Under the pieces are notes generated by a model that saw nothing but the letters and a program-made list of their open reading frames with translations, ran no database searches and was not told the DNA's origin. 64,000 bases of DNA, taken from positions 1 through 64,000 of the forward strand of contig NZ_BCMG01000005.1 of NCBI RefSeq assembly GCF_002217945.1, read 5' to 3'. Below are positions 1 to 10,284 of this stretch, piece after piece (within the stretch, counting starts at the first letter, position 1; each line of letters starts with the position of its first letter). A program made the position numbers and the translations under genes. The DNA is from Secundilactobacillus silagei JCM 19001. Lineage in GTDB: Bacteria > Bacillota > Bacilli > Lactobacillales > Lactobacillaceae.

Positions 1-3000
1 ATCACTTAAGTCCGAAGCCACCGTGCTTTGATCACTCTGGAAGCCAGTCGAGTCGCTGTTGATCTTCGTCTGATCACTGTTGATAGCGCTCTGGTCATTG
101 CTCAACGCATTCGACTTAACAATATTTCGATCACTAGCATACTTGTTTTCATCACTGATATATTGCTTAAAAGTACCATTATAATCACTTAATAGTACTG
201 ACTTTGAGTCCGAAGTAGCAGCCGACCCAAGATCGCTCGTTTCCTTTGAAACATCACTATTCACAGAGATGTTGCTAGTATCCAAATTGCTCAAGTCACT
301 GCTCAAGTTACTTAACTCATTGGAGAGGATACCAGAAGTCGTATCCGAAATTGCCACATCTCTAGAAAAATCTGATTGGTCGGTGTTGAAATCACTCTGT
401 TTAGAATTGAAATTACTCAAATCATTATTAAGTTTGGTATCATCGCTGTTCAACACGCCATCATTACCATACACAGCACTGTCACTAGAAGTATTGGCAC
501 TATCTGTATTGAATGTATTAGTATCACTAGTTAACGTAGCATTTTCAGCAGAAGTCCCATTCAATCCAACATCAGACTGTTCATTACTCAAATCAGAGCT
601 AACTTTAGTTAAATCAGAATTCATATTGCTTACATCAGTATTAACAGTAACTAAATCACTGGAAATACCAGCTGAATCGTAACCACTCTTACCTATATCT
701 GAAATAAAATTAGATTGATCACTTGTAAATTTATCAGAAGCGCCATTAAATACACCATCGTCCGAAGCTAAATTGGAAGAATCCTTAGACTGGTTGTTAG
801 TATACGCAACAACTATGCCAGCCTTACCACTGCCGGCACCATCAAGAAGAGCCTCATCATATGTCAAGCTTGTCGCTGGTGTAACTGTTGGCTGCTGAGT
901 ACCAGTTGCGTAATTTGAAATCGTCAGTGTCTGACCTAAACTCAGAGTTAAACCGCTATCATCAGCCGAGCCAAATGCCACTCCAGTCTTTTGTGAAACA
1001 GTAGCACCATCACTATTAGTAATGGTATAGTCAAAGGTTTGACCTGTAGGTGCATTAGTTGCTGTTACTGAAACTGCTTGAGCCTGTCCTTCTTTAACAG
1101 TATTAGAACCATAACTAATCTGAATAACCCCACCGTTTTCTGGAACAGCATACTTACTTAAATCTGATACTGATGGTTCAGAAATTGGCTTACCATCAAA
1201 TGTCAAACTTGCTGGTAAATTAGAAGTATCAATGCTGCCACCGTATACCCCAGTTAAACTAGCACCATTAGCATTAGTGGTAATTGGTTTACCGAGATTT
1301 GTAACAGTCGTACTGATAACATCGCCATCACTGTTCGTCAACGTTGTTGTATATACAGGCTGTTCTGAATAAGACAATGCGTTAGCCTTCACTGCAGCAT
1401 CATAAAAACTTGTAAAGTAAGCTTTGCTTTGCGGACTAACATAGTTGGCCTGTTCGTGTGGGTTAGTCTCAGATGTATCTACGCTAGCGTCTGGTGTTAG
1501 CGTAAGGGCATCTCCTGCGCTATCCTTAAGTATTTGGCCACCCTTAGTTGGATCAGTAACTCGACTCCATACAGCATCCTCTGTTGCTTGCTCAGTAGCG
1601 CCAGAAATCTTTTTATTATTTGCAAGGTCTTTTAGAGCAGCATCATAAAATGGTTTGATGTAGTGGTAAACATCCCAAACACCTTGTTGGAATGTTTCTA
1701 CCTGTGTAGTCTTAGTTGTATCAATAGATGAATCTAAATTAGCAACTTTAATATCACTGGGTGCAGTAGTTGCACTTATTCCAGCCGCTGTCCACGCAGC
1801 ATCAGGATCAGCTGCATTTTCTGAGTACATAATTGAAAGCGCCTTATATTTCCCGAACATAGCTGAACCGTACAGCGTACTTACAAGTGCCCTTGAATAG
1901 GCATAATAAACGTTATTCCAAGTTGAAAAGTTAGAGAATGCCGTCATCTTACCATTTGCAGCCGATGTTCCAGTTACTGAACCATAAGCCGCGGCCCCAA
2001 CATATTCAGCCAGTGTTTCAGTTTCAGGTGCGCCAACAGCATCACCCAAACTTCCCAACTTTGCATACATAGAATCCAACTGCGGCACAATGGTTGTTAA
2101 CGAATAACTGCCATCAATTGTCATTAACGAATGAACTAATTGATACAGGCTACCATCTACCGAATCCCTGATGCCAGCGTCTGTCGTTGCGGTCATTCCC
2201 TGCGTATCAGTAATTGTATCAACAGCTGGCATTATCTTATTAAGAACGTACTGTTCGGCAGAGGGCACAATAGCATCGATGTAAGTTGAAAAAATACTAT
2301 TTACAAACTGACTAAAAGTAGTATAAAAATCCGAATCCATACTAGCAGGTTTAGTGTATGTTCCAAGCGGGGTAGACGAAAAGCCAACATTGTTTTCCGT
2401 TGCCACTAAAATATGACTATTTGAAAAAGTATCTGAATTATGTTCCAGGGAATCCATAGGGGTCGAGTGTATATCATTCACCCCATCTTGTGCCATCGCA
2501 GCCTTCTGTTGTGGACTCATCTGATTCAAAGCAGTCGACAACTGATTAATATAACTATCACTAGCACCATTAAAATAGTAATAAATTTCGGAAAAGTAGT
2601 TCATATACTTAGCAAACGTATCCGCATTAGTACCCTTCAGAAAACTATTAAATTTGAGTGGATCTTGTTTACCAACTGTGTATTTTGTTTCAAGTTCATT
2701 ATAGTAAGTTTGAAGTTGAGCAGCTGTTGCATTCGTCACTACTGTATTCGTATTGAGATCCGGATATGATCCAGTACCAGCTGCAGTTACAAGTGCAAGG
2801 TCGCCCATTGTTATAGGATTTGATAATTCATTCTGAACCGTACGAGCTTGTTCATCAGATACCGTACTTGTAGAATACGTCCGCCACGTTTCATCTGCCG
2901 CCGAAGCCGTTAAATTAACCGACTTAAAACCGGCAGTTACCAGTCTCGATTGGATTGAGGTAATTGTCGTTTCGTCAGTAGCTAAGGTCAAGGCTATCGT

Positions 3001-3789
3001 TAAGGTACCATCCGTACCGACTTTATAAGTAGATCCAGTTGGTAGGCTGGTCAATACTGCAGTTTGAGCAGCAGTTAAATCAACCTTAGCTACTTTAGCT
3101 GCATCACTGGAAGCTGTGTTAGAAGCGCCTTGGCCCAACTTAACTGAATTTTGAGTTAAATCTAAGGTTGTCGTATTTGAATCAGATGAAGCTTGCCCTG
3201 TTTTTACGTTATCGCTGCTATTTGTTGTAGCAATCTTGCTGGTTGTATTGGCTGTGGCTGCACTGTTATCAGACAGTGCACCCGCATCAGACAAGGAGTT
3301 AGTACCGGACAAGGCGCTAGAATCAGTCTTGCTCGTCACACGTGAAGCAGGCGTGGCTGCAGGTTTAGCTGATGTCACATTACTGCTGCTGGCATCAGAT
3401 GAGGCAGGATTGGCAACTTTTGTAGCGGACTTTGTAGTAGCATTATCCGTACTCGTTTTTGTTGAATTAGTAGTCGCTGTAGCAGCTGTTGTTGGCGTAT
3501 TAGCCGCAACATCGCTGCCGCTAGATTCACTGGAACTAGACCGTAAAACAGCCGTTGTCGATGATTGGTCAACTGCTGATACCGTTCCAGTAGATTCTGT
3601 TTCTGTGTCTTGTTGCGTATCGGCACGAACAGTATTTGGTGAAAATGTCGCTAGTACCGCTGAAAAGCCTAAAGTTAACAAGCCGGCAAATACGAAATTC
3701 TTGCCAACTTTATACATCTTATAATGTAATTTTTCATCCGTTAAATCATGAATTAATTTACGTTGTCCATGTTGATTTTTTTGTATCAT
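1..3789 (-). CDS. Large secreted surface/adhesin-like protein, C-terminus beyond the window (partial)
   Basis: An open frame of 1263 codons runs from the ATG at 3789 off the left edge; a G-rich ribosome site sits just upstream. Residues ~1-50 form a long signal peptide of the KxYKxGKxW class (KMYKVGKNFVFAG, then a hydrophobic stretch ending near VRAD). Next come ~150 residues rich in Ser/Thr/Ala, a mostly helical region with many Tyr (~residues 280-700), and beta-type segments (~780-990). From ~1000 to the window edge there is a degenerate repeat with Ser-Asp about every seven residues (NSDQTKINSDSTGFQSDQST). The signal type is often found on large glycosylated adhesins. A cell-wall anchor would lie outside the window. 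The binding target is unknown; adhesin is an inference from architecture. Confidence 0.85.
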   Translation of the reverse strand, partial: MIQKNQHGQRKLIHDLTDEKLHYKMYKVGKNFVFAGLLTLGFSAVLATFSPNTVRADTQQDTETESTGTVSAVDQSSTTAVLRSSSSESSGSDVAANTPTTAATATTNSTKTSTDNATTKSATKVANPASSDASSSNVTSAKPAATPASRVTSKTDSSALSGTNSLSDAGALSDNSAATANTTSKIATTNSSDNVKTGQASSDSNTTTLDLTQNSVKLGQGASNTASSDAAKVAKVDLTAAQTAVLTSLPTGSTYKVGTDGTLTIALTLATDETTITSIQSRLVTAGFKSVNLTASAADETWRTYSTSTVSDEQARTVQNELSNPITMGDLALVTAAGTGSYPDLNTNTVVTNATAAQLQTYYNELETKYTVGKQDPLKFNSFLKGTNADTFAKYMNYFSEIYYYFNGASDSYINQLSTALNQMSPQQKAAMAQDGVNDIHSTPMDSLEHNSDTFSNSHILVATENNVGFSSTPLGTYTKPASMDSDFYTTFSQFVNSIFSTYIDAIVPSAEQYVLNKIMPAVDTITDTQGMTATTDAGIRDSVDGSLYQLVHSLMTIDGSYSLTTIVPQLDSMYAKLGSLGDAVGAPETETLAEYVGAAAYGSVTGTSAANGKMTAFSNFSTWNNVYYAYSRALVSTLYGSAMFGKYKALSIMYSENAADPDAAWTAAGISATTAPSDIKVANLDSSIDTTKTTQVETFQQGVWDVYHYIKPFYDAALKDLANNKKISGATEQATEDAVWSRVTDPTKGGQILKDSAGDALTLTPDASVDTSETNPHEQANYVSPQSKAYFTSFYDAAVKANALSYSEQPVYTTTLTNSDGDVISTTVTNLGKPITTNANGASLTGVYGGSIDTSNLPASLTFDGKPISEPSVSDLSKYAVPENGGVIQISYGSNTVKEGQAQAVSVTATNAPTGQTFDYTITNSDGATVSQKTGVAFGSADDSGLTLSLGQTLTISNYATGTQQPTVTPATSLTYDEALLDGAGSGKAGIVVAYTNNQSKDSSNLASDDGVFNGASDKFTSDQSNFISDIGKSGYDSAGISSDLVTVNTDVSNMNSDLTKVSSDLSNEQSDVGLNGTSAENATLTSDTNTFNTDSANTSSDSAVYGNDGVLNSDDTKLNNDLSNFNSKQSDFNTDQSDFSRDVAISDTTSGILSNELSNLSSDLSNLDTSNISVNSDVSKETSDLGSAATSDSKSVLLSDYNGTFKQYISDENKYASDRNIVKSNALSNDQSAINSDQTKINSDSTGFQSDQSTVASDLSD

Positions 3790-4208
3790 AAAATTCCCCC
3801 CAATTCTAAAATTTTAGGACCGACAACTATATTGGTAGTTGCAAAATCGAGCACCTGTTTGGCCCCACTCCTCCAAGAAAGGGACTGCCACTCGAAATTA
3901 ATGATCCATATCATACACTTAACTAGTATTGTACATTTTTTATACTTGATTCATATAAACATTTCGGTTAAAAGTGTTTATTTTTACTAATTTTTTAATA
4001 GTAATAATTATATTTTAAAAGGATCGTATACCTATCGATACAAATTTGATCATAAAAAAGGTTCCCCTTTTACATGGATATCTCTATTAGTGAAGATTAT
4101 AATCAATACTATTCTTTTAGCCTAATGGATGCTTACTAAAAGTAATATATAGTGGTACAATGCTGACATTGAACCCTAAAGCATCACATAAAAAAGGCGG
4201 CGAATAAT
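3790..4208. promoter_or_regulatory. Divergent intergenic region between surface protein and TetR gene
   Basis: About 420 bases, very AT-rich, with no convincing gene. It must hold both divergent promoters. A TACAAT box at 4156-4161 could be the -10 of the TetR gene, but its -35 is poor. The TetR protein may bind here to control itself or the surface protein, as divergent TetR regulators often do. No clear operator palindrome could be assigned by eye. Confidence 0.4.
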
Positions 4209-4811
4209 ATGGCTGACAATTCCTTACCACGTCATCATCAATCACATCGAACCACTGAACAACTGATTGTTCAATCCTTCATTGATTTGTTAAATGAGAC
4301 CCCCAATCACCCACTGAAAGTGATCGATATTTGTCGGAAAGCCTACATAAATAGAGGCACTTTTTACCATTATTTTGAAAGCGAAGAAGAACTAGTTGAG
4401 GCTTGCGAAGACCATTTAGTCAATAAACTTTTTTTATTCGGACAAAAAATTTTTAAACACCAAACTCTGGCTTCCTTTACAAAGCAGCTATCAACTACTC
4501 ATCTTAATCTTTTCAAACAATTTGTTGATGAACTGCCGCTAATCGATGTATTGTTGCATAAATCAACCAGATCTCACCTAACCGATAAATTAATCGAAGT
4601 CATTGAAAATAGTGGTGCTGCAGGTTTAGCAATGTTAGCGCCGCACTCAAATAAACAGCTTAGAACCCTGATTGCAGTCGATAGTGCCGCCGAAATAATC
4701 GGGCTGCTGTCGTATTGGAGTATGCATCCCGATATAGAGCCTAGCGTTCTAGCCAATTTATTAGCACTTAGTGAAAAGGGGCAATTTGCCCTGCTTCAAA
4801 ATAAAAATTAA
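4209..4811 (+). CDS. TetR/AcrR-family transcriptional regulator
   Basis: A 200-residue protein, usual length for the family. The N-terminal helix-turn-helix is clear at residues ~36-60 (VIDICRKAYINRGTFYHYF, with the typical GTFYxYF recognition helix). The remaining ~140 residues are the variable ligand-binding and dimerisation region. An AAGGCGG ribosome site precedes the ATG and a strong terminator follows. Expected role: dimeric DNA-binding repressor released by a small ligand. The only neighbour it could control in cis is the divergent surface protein; the ligand and target are unknown. Confidence 0.85.
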   Translation: MADNSLPRHHQSHRTTEQLIVQSFIDLLNETPNHPLKVIDICRKAYINRGTFYHYFESEEELVEACEDHLVNKLFLFGQKIFKHQTLASFTKQLSTTHLNLFKQFVDELPLIDVLLHKSTRSHLTDKLIEVIENSGAAGLAMLAPHSNKQLRTLIAVDSAAEIIGLLSYWSMHPDIEPSVLANLLALSEKGQFALLQNKN

Positions 4812-4832
4812 ATGATTTTAGACCGACAATTT

Positions 4833-4866
4833 CTGGTATTGGTGAATAACCAATGCCAGTTTTTTG
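4833..4866 (+). terminator. Terminator of the TetR gene
   Basis: An 11-12 bp near-perfect stem (CTGGTATTGGT / AACCAATGCCAG) with a 4-base loop is followed by a T run. Confidence 0.85.
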
Positions 4867-4876
4867 ATATATAACA

Positions 4877-4911
4877 GAAAAAAGTACAGCCACAAAATTG
4901 TGACTGTACTT
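4877..4911 (-). terminator. Terminator of glpK
   Basis: Reading the minus strand, AGTACAGTCACAA pairs with TTGTGGCTGTACT and is followed by six T. It lies ~75 bases beyond the glpK stop and converges on the TetR terminator. Confidence 0.85.
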
Positions 4912-4984
4912 ATAAGGCACCACCGATACGATCTGACAATAATCTAATTAATGGTGAAGCAGTTTTTTAATGTTCATTTAAAAT

Positions 4985-6514
<1,530 letters not shown>

Positions 6515-6544
6515 TTACGTTCTCAAGATAGTTAATCAACCTAC

Positions 6545-6573
6545 AGTATACCGAAGAACGGCGAATTAGCCAA
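6545..6573 (-). promoter_or_regulatory. glpK promoter
   Basis: On the minus strand TTGGCT (-35, 6568-6573) and TATACT (-10, 6545-6550) are 17 bases apart, ~50 bases upstream of the glpK ATG. Confidence 0.75.
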
Positions 6574-6606
6574 CTAAATTTCATTAAAAAGGGGTGATAT
6601 CAGTGC

Positions 6607-6620
6607 TGTAATCGGTTACA
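6607..6620 (-). promoter_or_regulatory. Candidate CcpA-binding cre site upstream of glpK
   Basis: TGTAACCGATTACA matches the degenerate cre consensus TGWNANCGNTNWCA at every position on either strand. It lies ~34 bases upstream of the glpK -35 box, just beyond the tautomerase terminator. Carbon catabolite control of glycerol kinase by CcpA is known in Gram-positive bacteria. Action at this copy is inferred. Confidence 0.65.
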
Positions 6621-6631
6621 CAAAGCCCATC

Positions 6632-6665
6632 AAAAAAGGGTTAACGCAGTTTCGTTAGCCCTTTT
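6632..6665 (-). terminator. Terminator of the tautomerase gene
   Basis: On the minus strand AAGGGCTAACG pairs with CGTTAACCCTT across a 5-base loop, followed by T residues, immediately after the tautomerase stop. It separates that gene from glpK. Confidence 0.85.
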
Positions 6666-6668
6666 GAA

Positions 6669-6857
6669 TTACTTTTCGTCGCTTTTAAGAACACCGGCAA
6701 CACCGTAACGGTCCTTGGCCATTTCTCTCAAAATAACGTGAACGTGTTCAGCGGGTGCATCCGTATCTTTAACAACTGCATCAGTCACGTCTTTAACTAA
6801 GTTTTTAAGCTGTTCTTGTGAACGGCCTGCAATTAAATCAATGTTTACGATTGGCAT
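6669..6857 (-). CDS. 4-oxalocrotonate tautomerase family protein
   Basis: A 62-residue protein starting MPIVNIDLIAGR. After removal of Met, Pro1 would be the catalytic base, as in 4-OT and related small hexameric keto-enol tautomerases. The length and the C-terminal KDRYGVAG motif fit. These proteins are common single genes in lactobacilli; the natural substrate is usually unknown. An AAGGGAGG ribosome site precedes the ATG. It is probably transcribed alone, given the following terminator. Confidence 0.9.
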   Translation of the reverse strand: MPIVNIDLIAGRSQEQLKNLVKDVTDAVVKDTDAPAEHVHVILREMAKDRYGVAGVLKSDEK

Positions 6858-6921
6858 GTGAAGTGCCTCCCTTGTTTAAGATGTTAAAAGTATACCCTGT
6901 TTCCAGCTTTCAGGCAAGTTT

Positions 6922-7821
6922 CTAAGACTGTTCCTGTCGCGCCTTTAGCTGCTCCGTTTCATCGTAGAAGTTACCTTCAATATCCACGGTACTGACGAGG
7001 TTCACAAACGACCCGGGATCCACCGTTTTGACCACGTGTTCCAGTTCGTACAGTTCATAGCGGGAAATGACCACCATTAAAACGGCTCCTGGGCGTCGTT
7101 TATACGCCCCTTGAGCGGGCAGAATCGTCACCCCGCGGATCAGCGTGGCCTTTAGCCCATCGATTACATCATCCGGCTTAGTTGTCACAATAAACGCGGT
7201 CAGTTTTTGGTGCCGGGTATGAATGGCATCCACTACCCGCGACATCCCATATAGTGAAATAATCGTGTACATGGCATTTTCCCAGCCGACTAGGGTTCCA
7301 GCAACCAACACGATCACCATGTTAATGGCGATCATCAACGTTCCAATCGTTTTACCCGTAGTCTTCTCCAGAATCACCGCAATGATATCCATCCCGCCAG
7401 TAGAAAAACCATACTTGAGTGGATAAGCCACCCCGACACCGGTTAAAATGCCACCAAATAACGCACTTAACAGTGGATTATGCGACAGCGTCTGAATCGG
7501 CAGTACTACGGCTAGAATAGAAGTGAGAAATGAGGTCAAAAAACTGTAAATCGTAAATCCCCGACCAATTTTTAACCAGCCCAGAATGCCAATCGGCACG
7601 TTAAATAACAGAATCAGCCAACCGGTATTAATATGGAAATGAAACCACTGCAGCGCCAAGATGGATAGAATTTGTGAAACTCCATTGATCCCCGCGCTAA
7701 AGATATTGCCCGGAATCAGAAAAAAGTTCAGCGCAATGGCGTTAATGAACGCTGATCCAACAATCAAAGCGCATTTAATTGCGAAGTCTTTACGGTCGAT
7801 AATTGCCTGCATATCAAGCAC
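6922..7821 (-). CDS. YitT family membrane protein
   Basis: A 299-residue protein with about five to six hydrophobic segments in residues ~12-190 (for example ALIVGSAFINAIALNFFLIPG and WLILLFNVPIGILGW), then a soluble C-terminal domain of ~80 residues typical of DUF2179 (LTAFIVTTKPDDVIDGL ... VMVVISRYELYEL). This is the usual YitT architecture in Bacilli. Function is not established. Met4 is an alternative start with similar spacing to the AAGGGTG ribosome site. Confidence 0.9.
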   Translation of the reverse strand: MLDMQAIIDRKDFAIKCALIVGSAFINAIALNFFLIPGNIFSAGINGVSQILSILALQWFHFHINTGWLILLFNVPIGILGWLKIGRGFTIYSFLTSFLTSILAVVLPIQTLSHNPLLSALFGGILTGVGVAYPLKYGFSTGGMDIIAVILEKTTGKTIGTLMIAINMVIVLVAGTLVGWENAMYTIISLYGMSRVVDAIHTRHQKLTAFIVTTKPDDVIDGLKATLIRGVTILPAQGAYKRRPGAVLMVVISRYELYELEHVVKTVDPGSFVNLVSTVDIEGNFYDETEQLKARQEQS

Positions 7822-7903
7822 CCTTTCAACTAATTTGAGTCACAGCATTCATTTAATCACATTTTAGCGGCTTTGCCTATATCAATTAACCGTTTTGCTT
7901 GCT

Positions 7904-7953
7904 TTTAGACTGGTCTATAATACCATGTCTTGGACTAATCTATGATAGAATGC
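7904..7953 (+). promoter_or_regulatory. pepD promoter region with a direct repeat
   Basis: A TATAAT box (7916-7921) has a weak upstream -35. A near-identical second element follows: GACTgGTCTATaATA and GACTaATCTATgATA are ~24 bases apart. The repeat may duplicate the -10 region or form a regulator site. Confidence 0.45.
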
Positions 7954-7984
7954 ACTTAGCAATCAAGCATTGGAGGAATTATAC

Positions 7985-9406
7985 ATGACAGTTACACCTT
8001 ATTCAGCCTGTACCAGTATTTTGATCGGTAAGCAAGCCTCGGTTGATGGCTCGGTAATGATCGGCCGAAATGAAGATTCACGTCCGGCCTGGCCAAAACA
8101 CTTTCTGGTTCATCCAGCCGCCACAACTGAGCAAGCCAGTTTTGAATCAACGGATAGCAACTTTAAAATGCCGTTACCGAAAACCGCCTATAAATACACC
8201 GCTACTCCTGAGTGGACCGATAAATACGGTTTGTTTGAGGAAGACGGCATTAACGAATACGGCGTGGCAATGAGTGCCACCGAAAGTACCTATGCCAATG
8301 ACCGGGTATTAGCCGCTGACCCTTTAGTCAAAGATGGGATTGGTGAAGAAGCGATGGTCACGGTCACCTTGCCCTACGTCAAAACTGCTCGTGAAGGCGT
8401 CAAACGGCTGGGTGCCATCGTAGCGCATTATGGGACGTCCGAGTCCAACGGCATTTTATTTGCTGACCGCGATGAGGCTTGGTATTTTGAAACCGGTTCT
8501 GGTCACTACTGGGTCGCTCAGCGGATCCCGGATGACAGTTATGCCGTGGTGGCTAACCAAATGGCGATTCAAGAAGTTGATTTTGACGACCCAGAGCACT
8601 TTATGTGGCAGCGTCACATTAGTGATTTTGTCCGTGAAAACGCGCTGAATCCGCACCGTAACAGTTTTAATTTCCGGGAAATCTTCGGCACTAACAACCA
8701 AATGGACGCCTACTATAACCTGCCACGGGTCTGGTACGGTCAAAAAATGTTTAACCCAAGTATTGAACAAGCGACCAACAGCCATCAGTTACCCTTCATC
8801 CGCCAAGCAGAAAAACTCTTGTCAGTGGACGATGCCAAAGCGTTCTTGAGTTCTCACTTCCAAGAAACCCCTTATGATCCAATTGGTGCGGGATCTGAAG
8901 CGGATAAGAAACGTTTCCGGCCAGTTAGCCTCGCCACGACCCAGGAATCCCACATCCTACAACTACGACAATTTAATCAACCTGGATTGTCTGGCATTCA
9001 CTGGCTATCGATGGGGCTTACCGCTCAAAGCGTTTACGTGCCATTTTACGCCGGTATTACGGAAACACCAGCCGAATACCAGCGTGGTCTGGAAACGTAC
9101 AGTCCAGACAGCGCCTACTGGGTCTTTAAACAAGCTGGCGTTTTGGTCGATGCGCACTATGACCAATTTGGTGACTTATTAAAACAAACGCAAACAGAGT
9201 TGAACCAATACTTGGGCCGTTCAGTATTGCAGACAGATCAAAAAGCGCAGCACTTAAATGGGATTGAACTGAGTGCGCTACTTACACAGGAAAGTATGGC
9301 AAATGCGGCACTCGCTTTGAAAAAATACCGTGAGTTAACCGCCAAATTAATTACCCAAGCCACTGCTTTTTCACCGTTAAGTTATAAACATGATGCGAAC
9401 TTGTAA
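7985..9406 (+). CDS. pepD: C69-family dipeptidase (PepD-like)
   Basis: An N-terminal nucleophile hydrolase of peptidase family C69 that cuts dipeptides in the cytosol of lactobacilli. The 473 residues match the family. The N-terminus MTVTPYSACTSILIGK carries the catalytic Cys (Cys9), expected to become the N-terminus after self-processing; VMIGRNED follows, as in relatives. I chose the ATG at 7985 because GGAGG is correctly spaced before it; a TTG at 7970 overlaps that ribosome site and is not credible. A terminator follows directly. Confidence 0.92.
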   Translation: MTVTPYSACTSILIGKQASVDGSVMIGRNEDSRPAWPKHFLVHPAATTEQASFESTDSNFKMPLPKTAYKYTATPEWTDKYGLFEEDGINEYGVAMSATESTYANDRVLAADPLVKDGIGEEAMVTVTLPYVKTAREGVKRLGAIVAHYGTSESNGILFADRDEAWYFETGSGHYWVAQRIPDDSYAVVANQMAIQEVDFDDPEHFMWQRHISDFVRENALNPHRNSFNFREIFGTNNQMDAYYNLPRVWYGQKMFNPSIEQATNSHQLPFIRQAEKLLSVDDAKAFLSSHFQETPYDPIGAGSEADKKRFRPVSLATTQESHILQLRQFNQPGLSGIHWLSMGLTAQSVYVPFYAGITETPAEYQRGLETYSPDSAYWVFKQAGVLVDAHYDQFGDLLKQTQTELNQYLGRSVLQTDQKAQHLNGIELSALLTQESMANAALALKKYRELTAKLITQATAFSPLSYKHDANL

Positions 9407-9412
9407 CAATAA

Positions 9413-9441
9413 GGCACCCACCTTTGAGTGGATGCCTTTTT
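9413..9441 (+). terminator. Terminator of pepD
   Basis: GGCACCCAC pairs with GTGGATGCC (one mismatch), loop CTTTGA, followed by five T. Confidence 0.8.
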
Positions 9442-9448
9442 GACTACC

Positions 9449-9673
9449 TTAAACTTGAGATAAGAAGTAAATGCCTAGGATCAGAAACAGCGCTGCTTCA
9501 AAACTCATGGCGAGTTTTGGCAGCCAATTTCGACTGACTTTAGTGATTCGACCGGCCCGCTTTTGCGCACTAACAATCACTGCGCCTAATCCCCACTGCA
9601 CCAGTATGATCACAAACATCGCTATTAATACATTACCAGTAAGAAATTGAAATTTTCTCTCTATATTAACCTA
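9449..9673 (-). pseudogene. C-terminal remnant of a small membrane protein gene
   Basis: The frame ending at 9449 is open for ~74 codons and encodes two hydrophobic segments (LIAMFVIILVQWGLGAVIV and AALFLILGIYFLSQV) joined by a basic linker (SAQKRAGRITKVSRNW). An in-frame TAG lies just upstream, and no ATG with a ribosome site is present. The best internal ATG, near 9620, has none either. It is most likely the tail of a membrane gene whose front was lost, since the sequence just upstream holds an IS30 end. Family not recognised. Confidence 0.5.
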
Positions 9674-9862
9674 CCAAAGAAAATCAGAAGTAATAATAAT
9701 AGTTAGATTTAATCCCTATCGAATAACTGTGTGAATTTATCACTGTTCCCAAATCAGTACTTTTAATCACTTTTTTATTATTCCCGAGTTTAAGCTCTAA
9801 GTGCAACGATAAATAACTAGACCTAACTACAACTGTACTCACCCAAATCAACAAAAGCACAC
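9674..9862. other. Degenerate AT-rich stretch containing an IS30 end
   Basis: No gene is supported here. Apart from the 41-base IS30-end match at 9783-9823, nothing recognisable is seen. A minus-strand frame of 63 codons has no ribosome site and reads through the IS end, so I do not call it. Confidence 0.5.
9783..9823 (+). mobile_element. Solitary left end of an IS30-type element (remnant)
   Basis: The 41 bases from CCCGAGTTTAAGCTCT through AACTAGACC match the left end of the complete IS30 copy at 30791 with a single mismatch, then diverge. No transposase or right end follows. This is a deletion remnant of the same IS type and lies next to a truncated membrane gene. Confidence 0.85.
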
Positions 9863-9906
9863 AAAAAGCGTTCACGTCAGCTAACTGCCAACATGAACGC
9901 TTTTTT
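9863..9906 (-). terminator. Terminator of rplS
   Basis: AAAGCGTTCA and TGAACGCTTT form a stem around a ~20-base loop, with T runs on both strands. It closes the rplS transcript. Confidence 0.8.
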
Positions 9907-9921
9907 AACAGAAACAGTCGA

Positions 9922-10284
9922 CTACTTACGAGGACGACGAGCTTCTGGGATACGCGCTGCTTTACCGTTTAATGCACGGATGTAGTAAAGTTTAGCACGA
10001 CGTACACGGCCGTAACGGATAACTTCTACTTGGGCAACACGTGGTGAGTGAACGGGGAAAGTCCGTTCAACACCAACACCGTTAGAAATCTTACGAACAG
10101 TATACATTGATTGGATACCAGTACCGTGACGTTTGATCACGACACCTTCAAACAATTGGATACGTTCGTGAGTTCCTTCAACAACCTTGGCGTGGACACG
10201 AATGGTGTCACCAGGGCGGAAGTCAGGAATATCAGTCCGTAATTGATCCTTGTTGATCTTTTCGATTAATTGGTTTTGGCGCAT
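9922..10284 (-). CDS. rplS: 50S ribosomal protein L19
   Basis: 120 residues from [10 protein letters not shown]; a structural protein at the 30S-50S interface. [24 protein letters not shown] and [13 protein letters not shown] are family hallmarks, and the C-terminus RARRPRK-like tail is basic. I use the ATG at 10284 because AAGGAGAG lies 7 bases before it; a longer TTG-started frame (10302) overlaps that ribosome site. It has its own promoter and a leader of ~80 bases. Confidence 0.97.
   Translation of the reverse strand: MRQNQLIEKINKDQLRTDIPDFRPGDTIRVHAKVVEGTHERIQLFEGVVIKRHGTGIQSMYTVRKISNGVGVERTFPVHSPRVAQVEVIRYGRVRRAKLYYIRALNGKAARIPEARRPRK

Noticed and set aside
3236-3724. Plus-strand frame of 162 codons opposite the surface protein
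   Set aside because: It is antisense to a Ser/Thr/Ala-rich coding region, which creates long open frames on the other strand; no ribosome site and no recognisable protein. The same holds for the frames at 269-682, 1445-1648 and 2440-2769.
3763-3990. 75-codon plus-strand frame in the surface protein/TetR gap
   Set aside because: Starts inside the surface protein gene on the opposite strand and has no ribosome site or recognisable product.
7970-7984. TTG start for pepD
   Set aside because: The TTG overlaps the GGAGG ribosome site; the ATG at 7985 is correctly spaced and puts the catalytic Cys near the N-terminus as in the family.
9684-9875. 63-codon minus-strand frame
   Set aside because: It runs through the IS30-end remnant and the rplS terminator and has no ribosome site.
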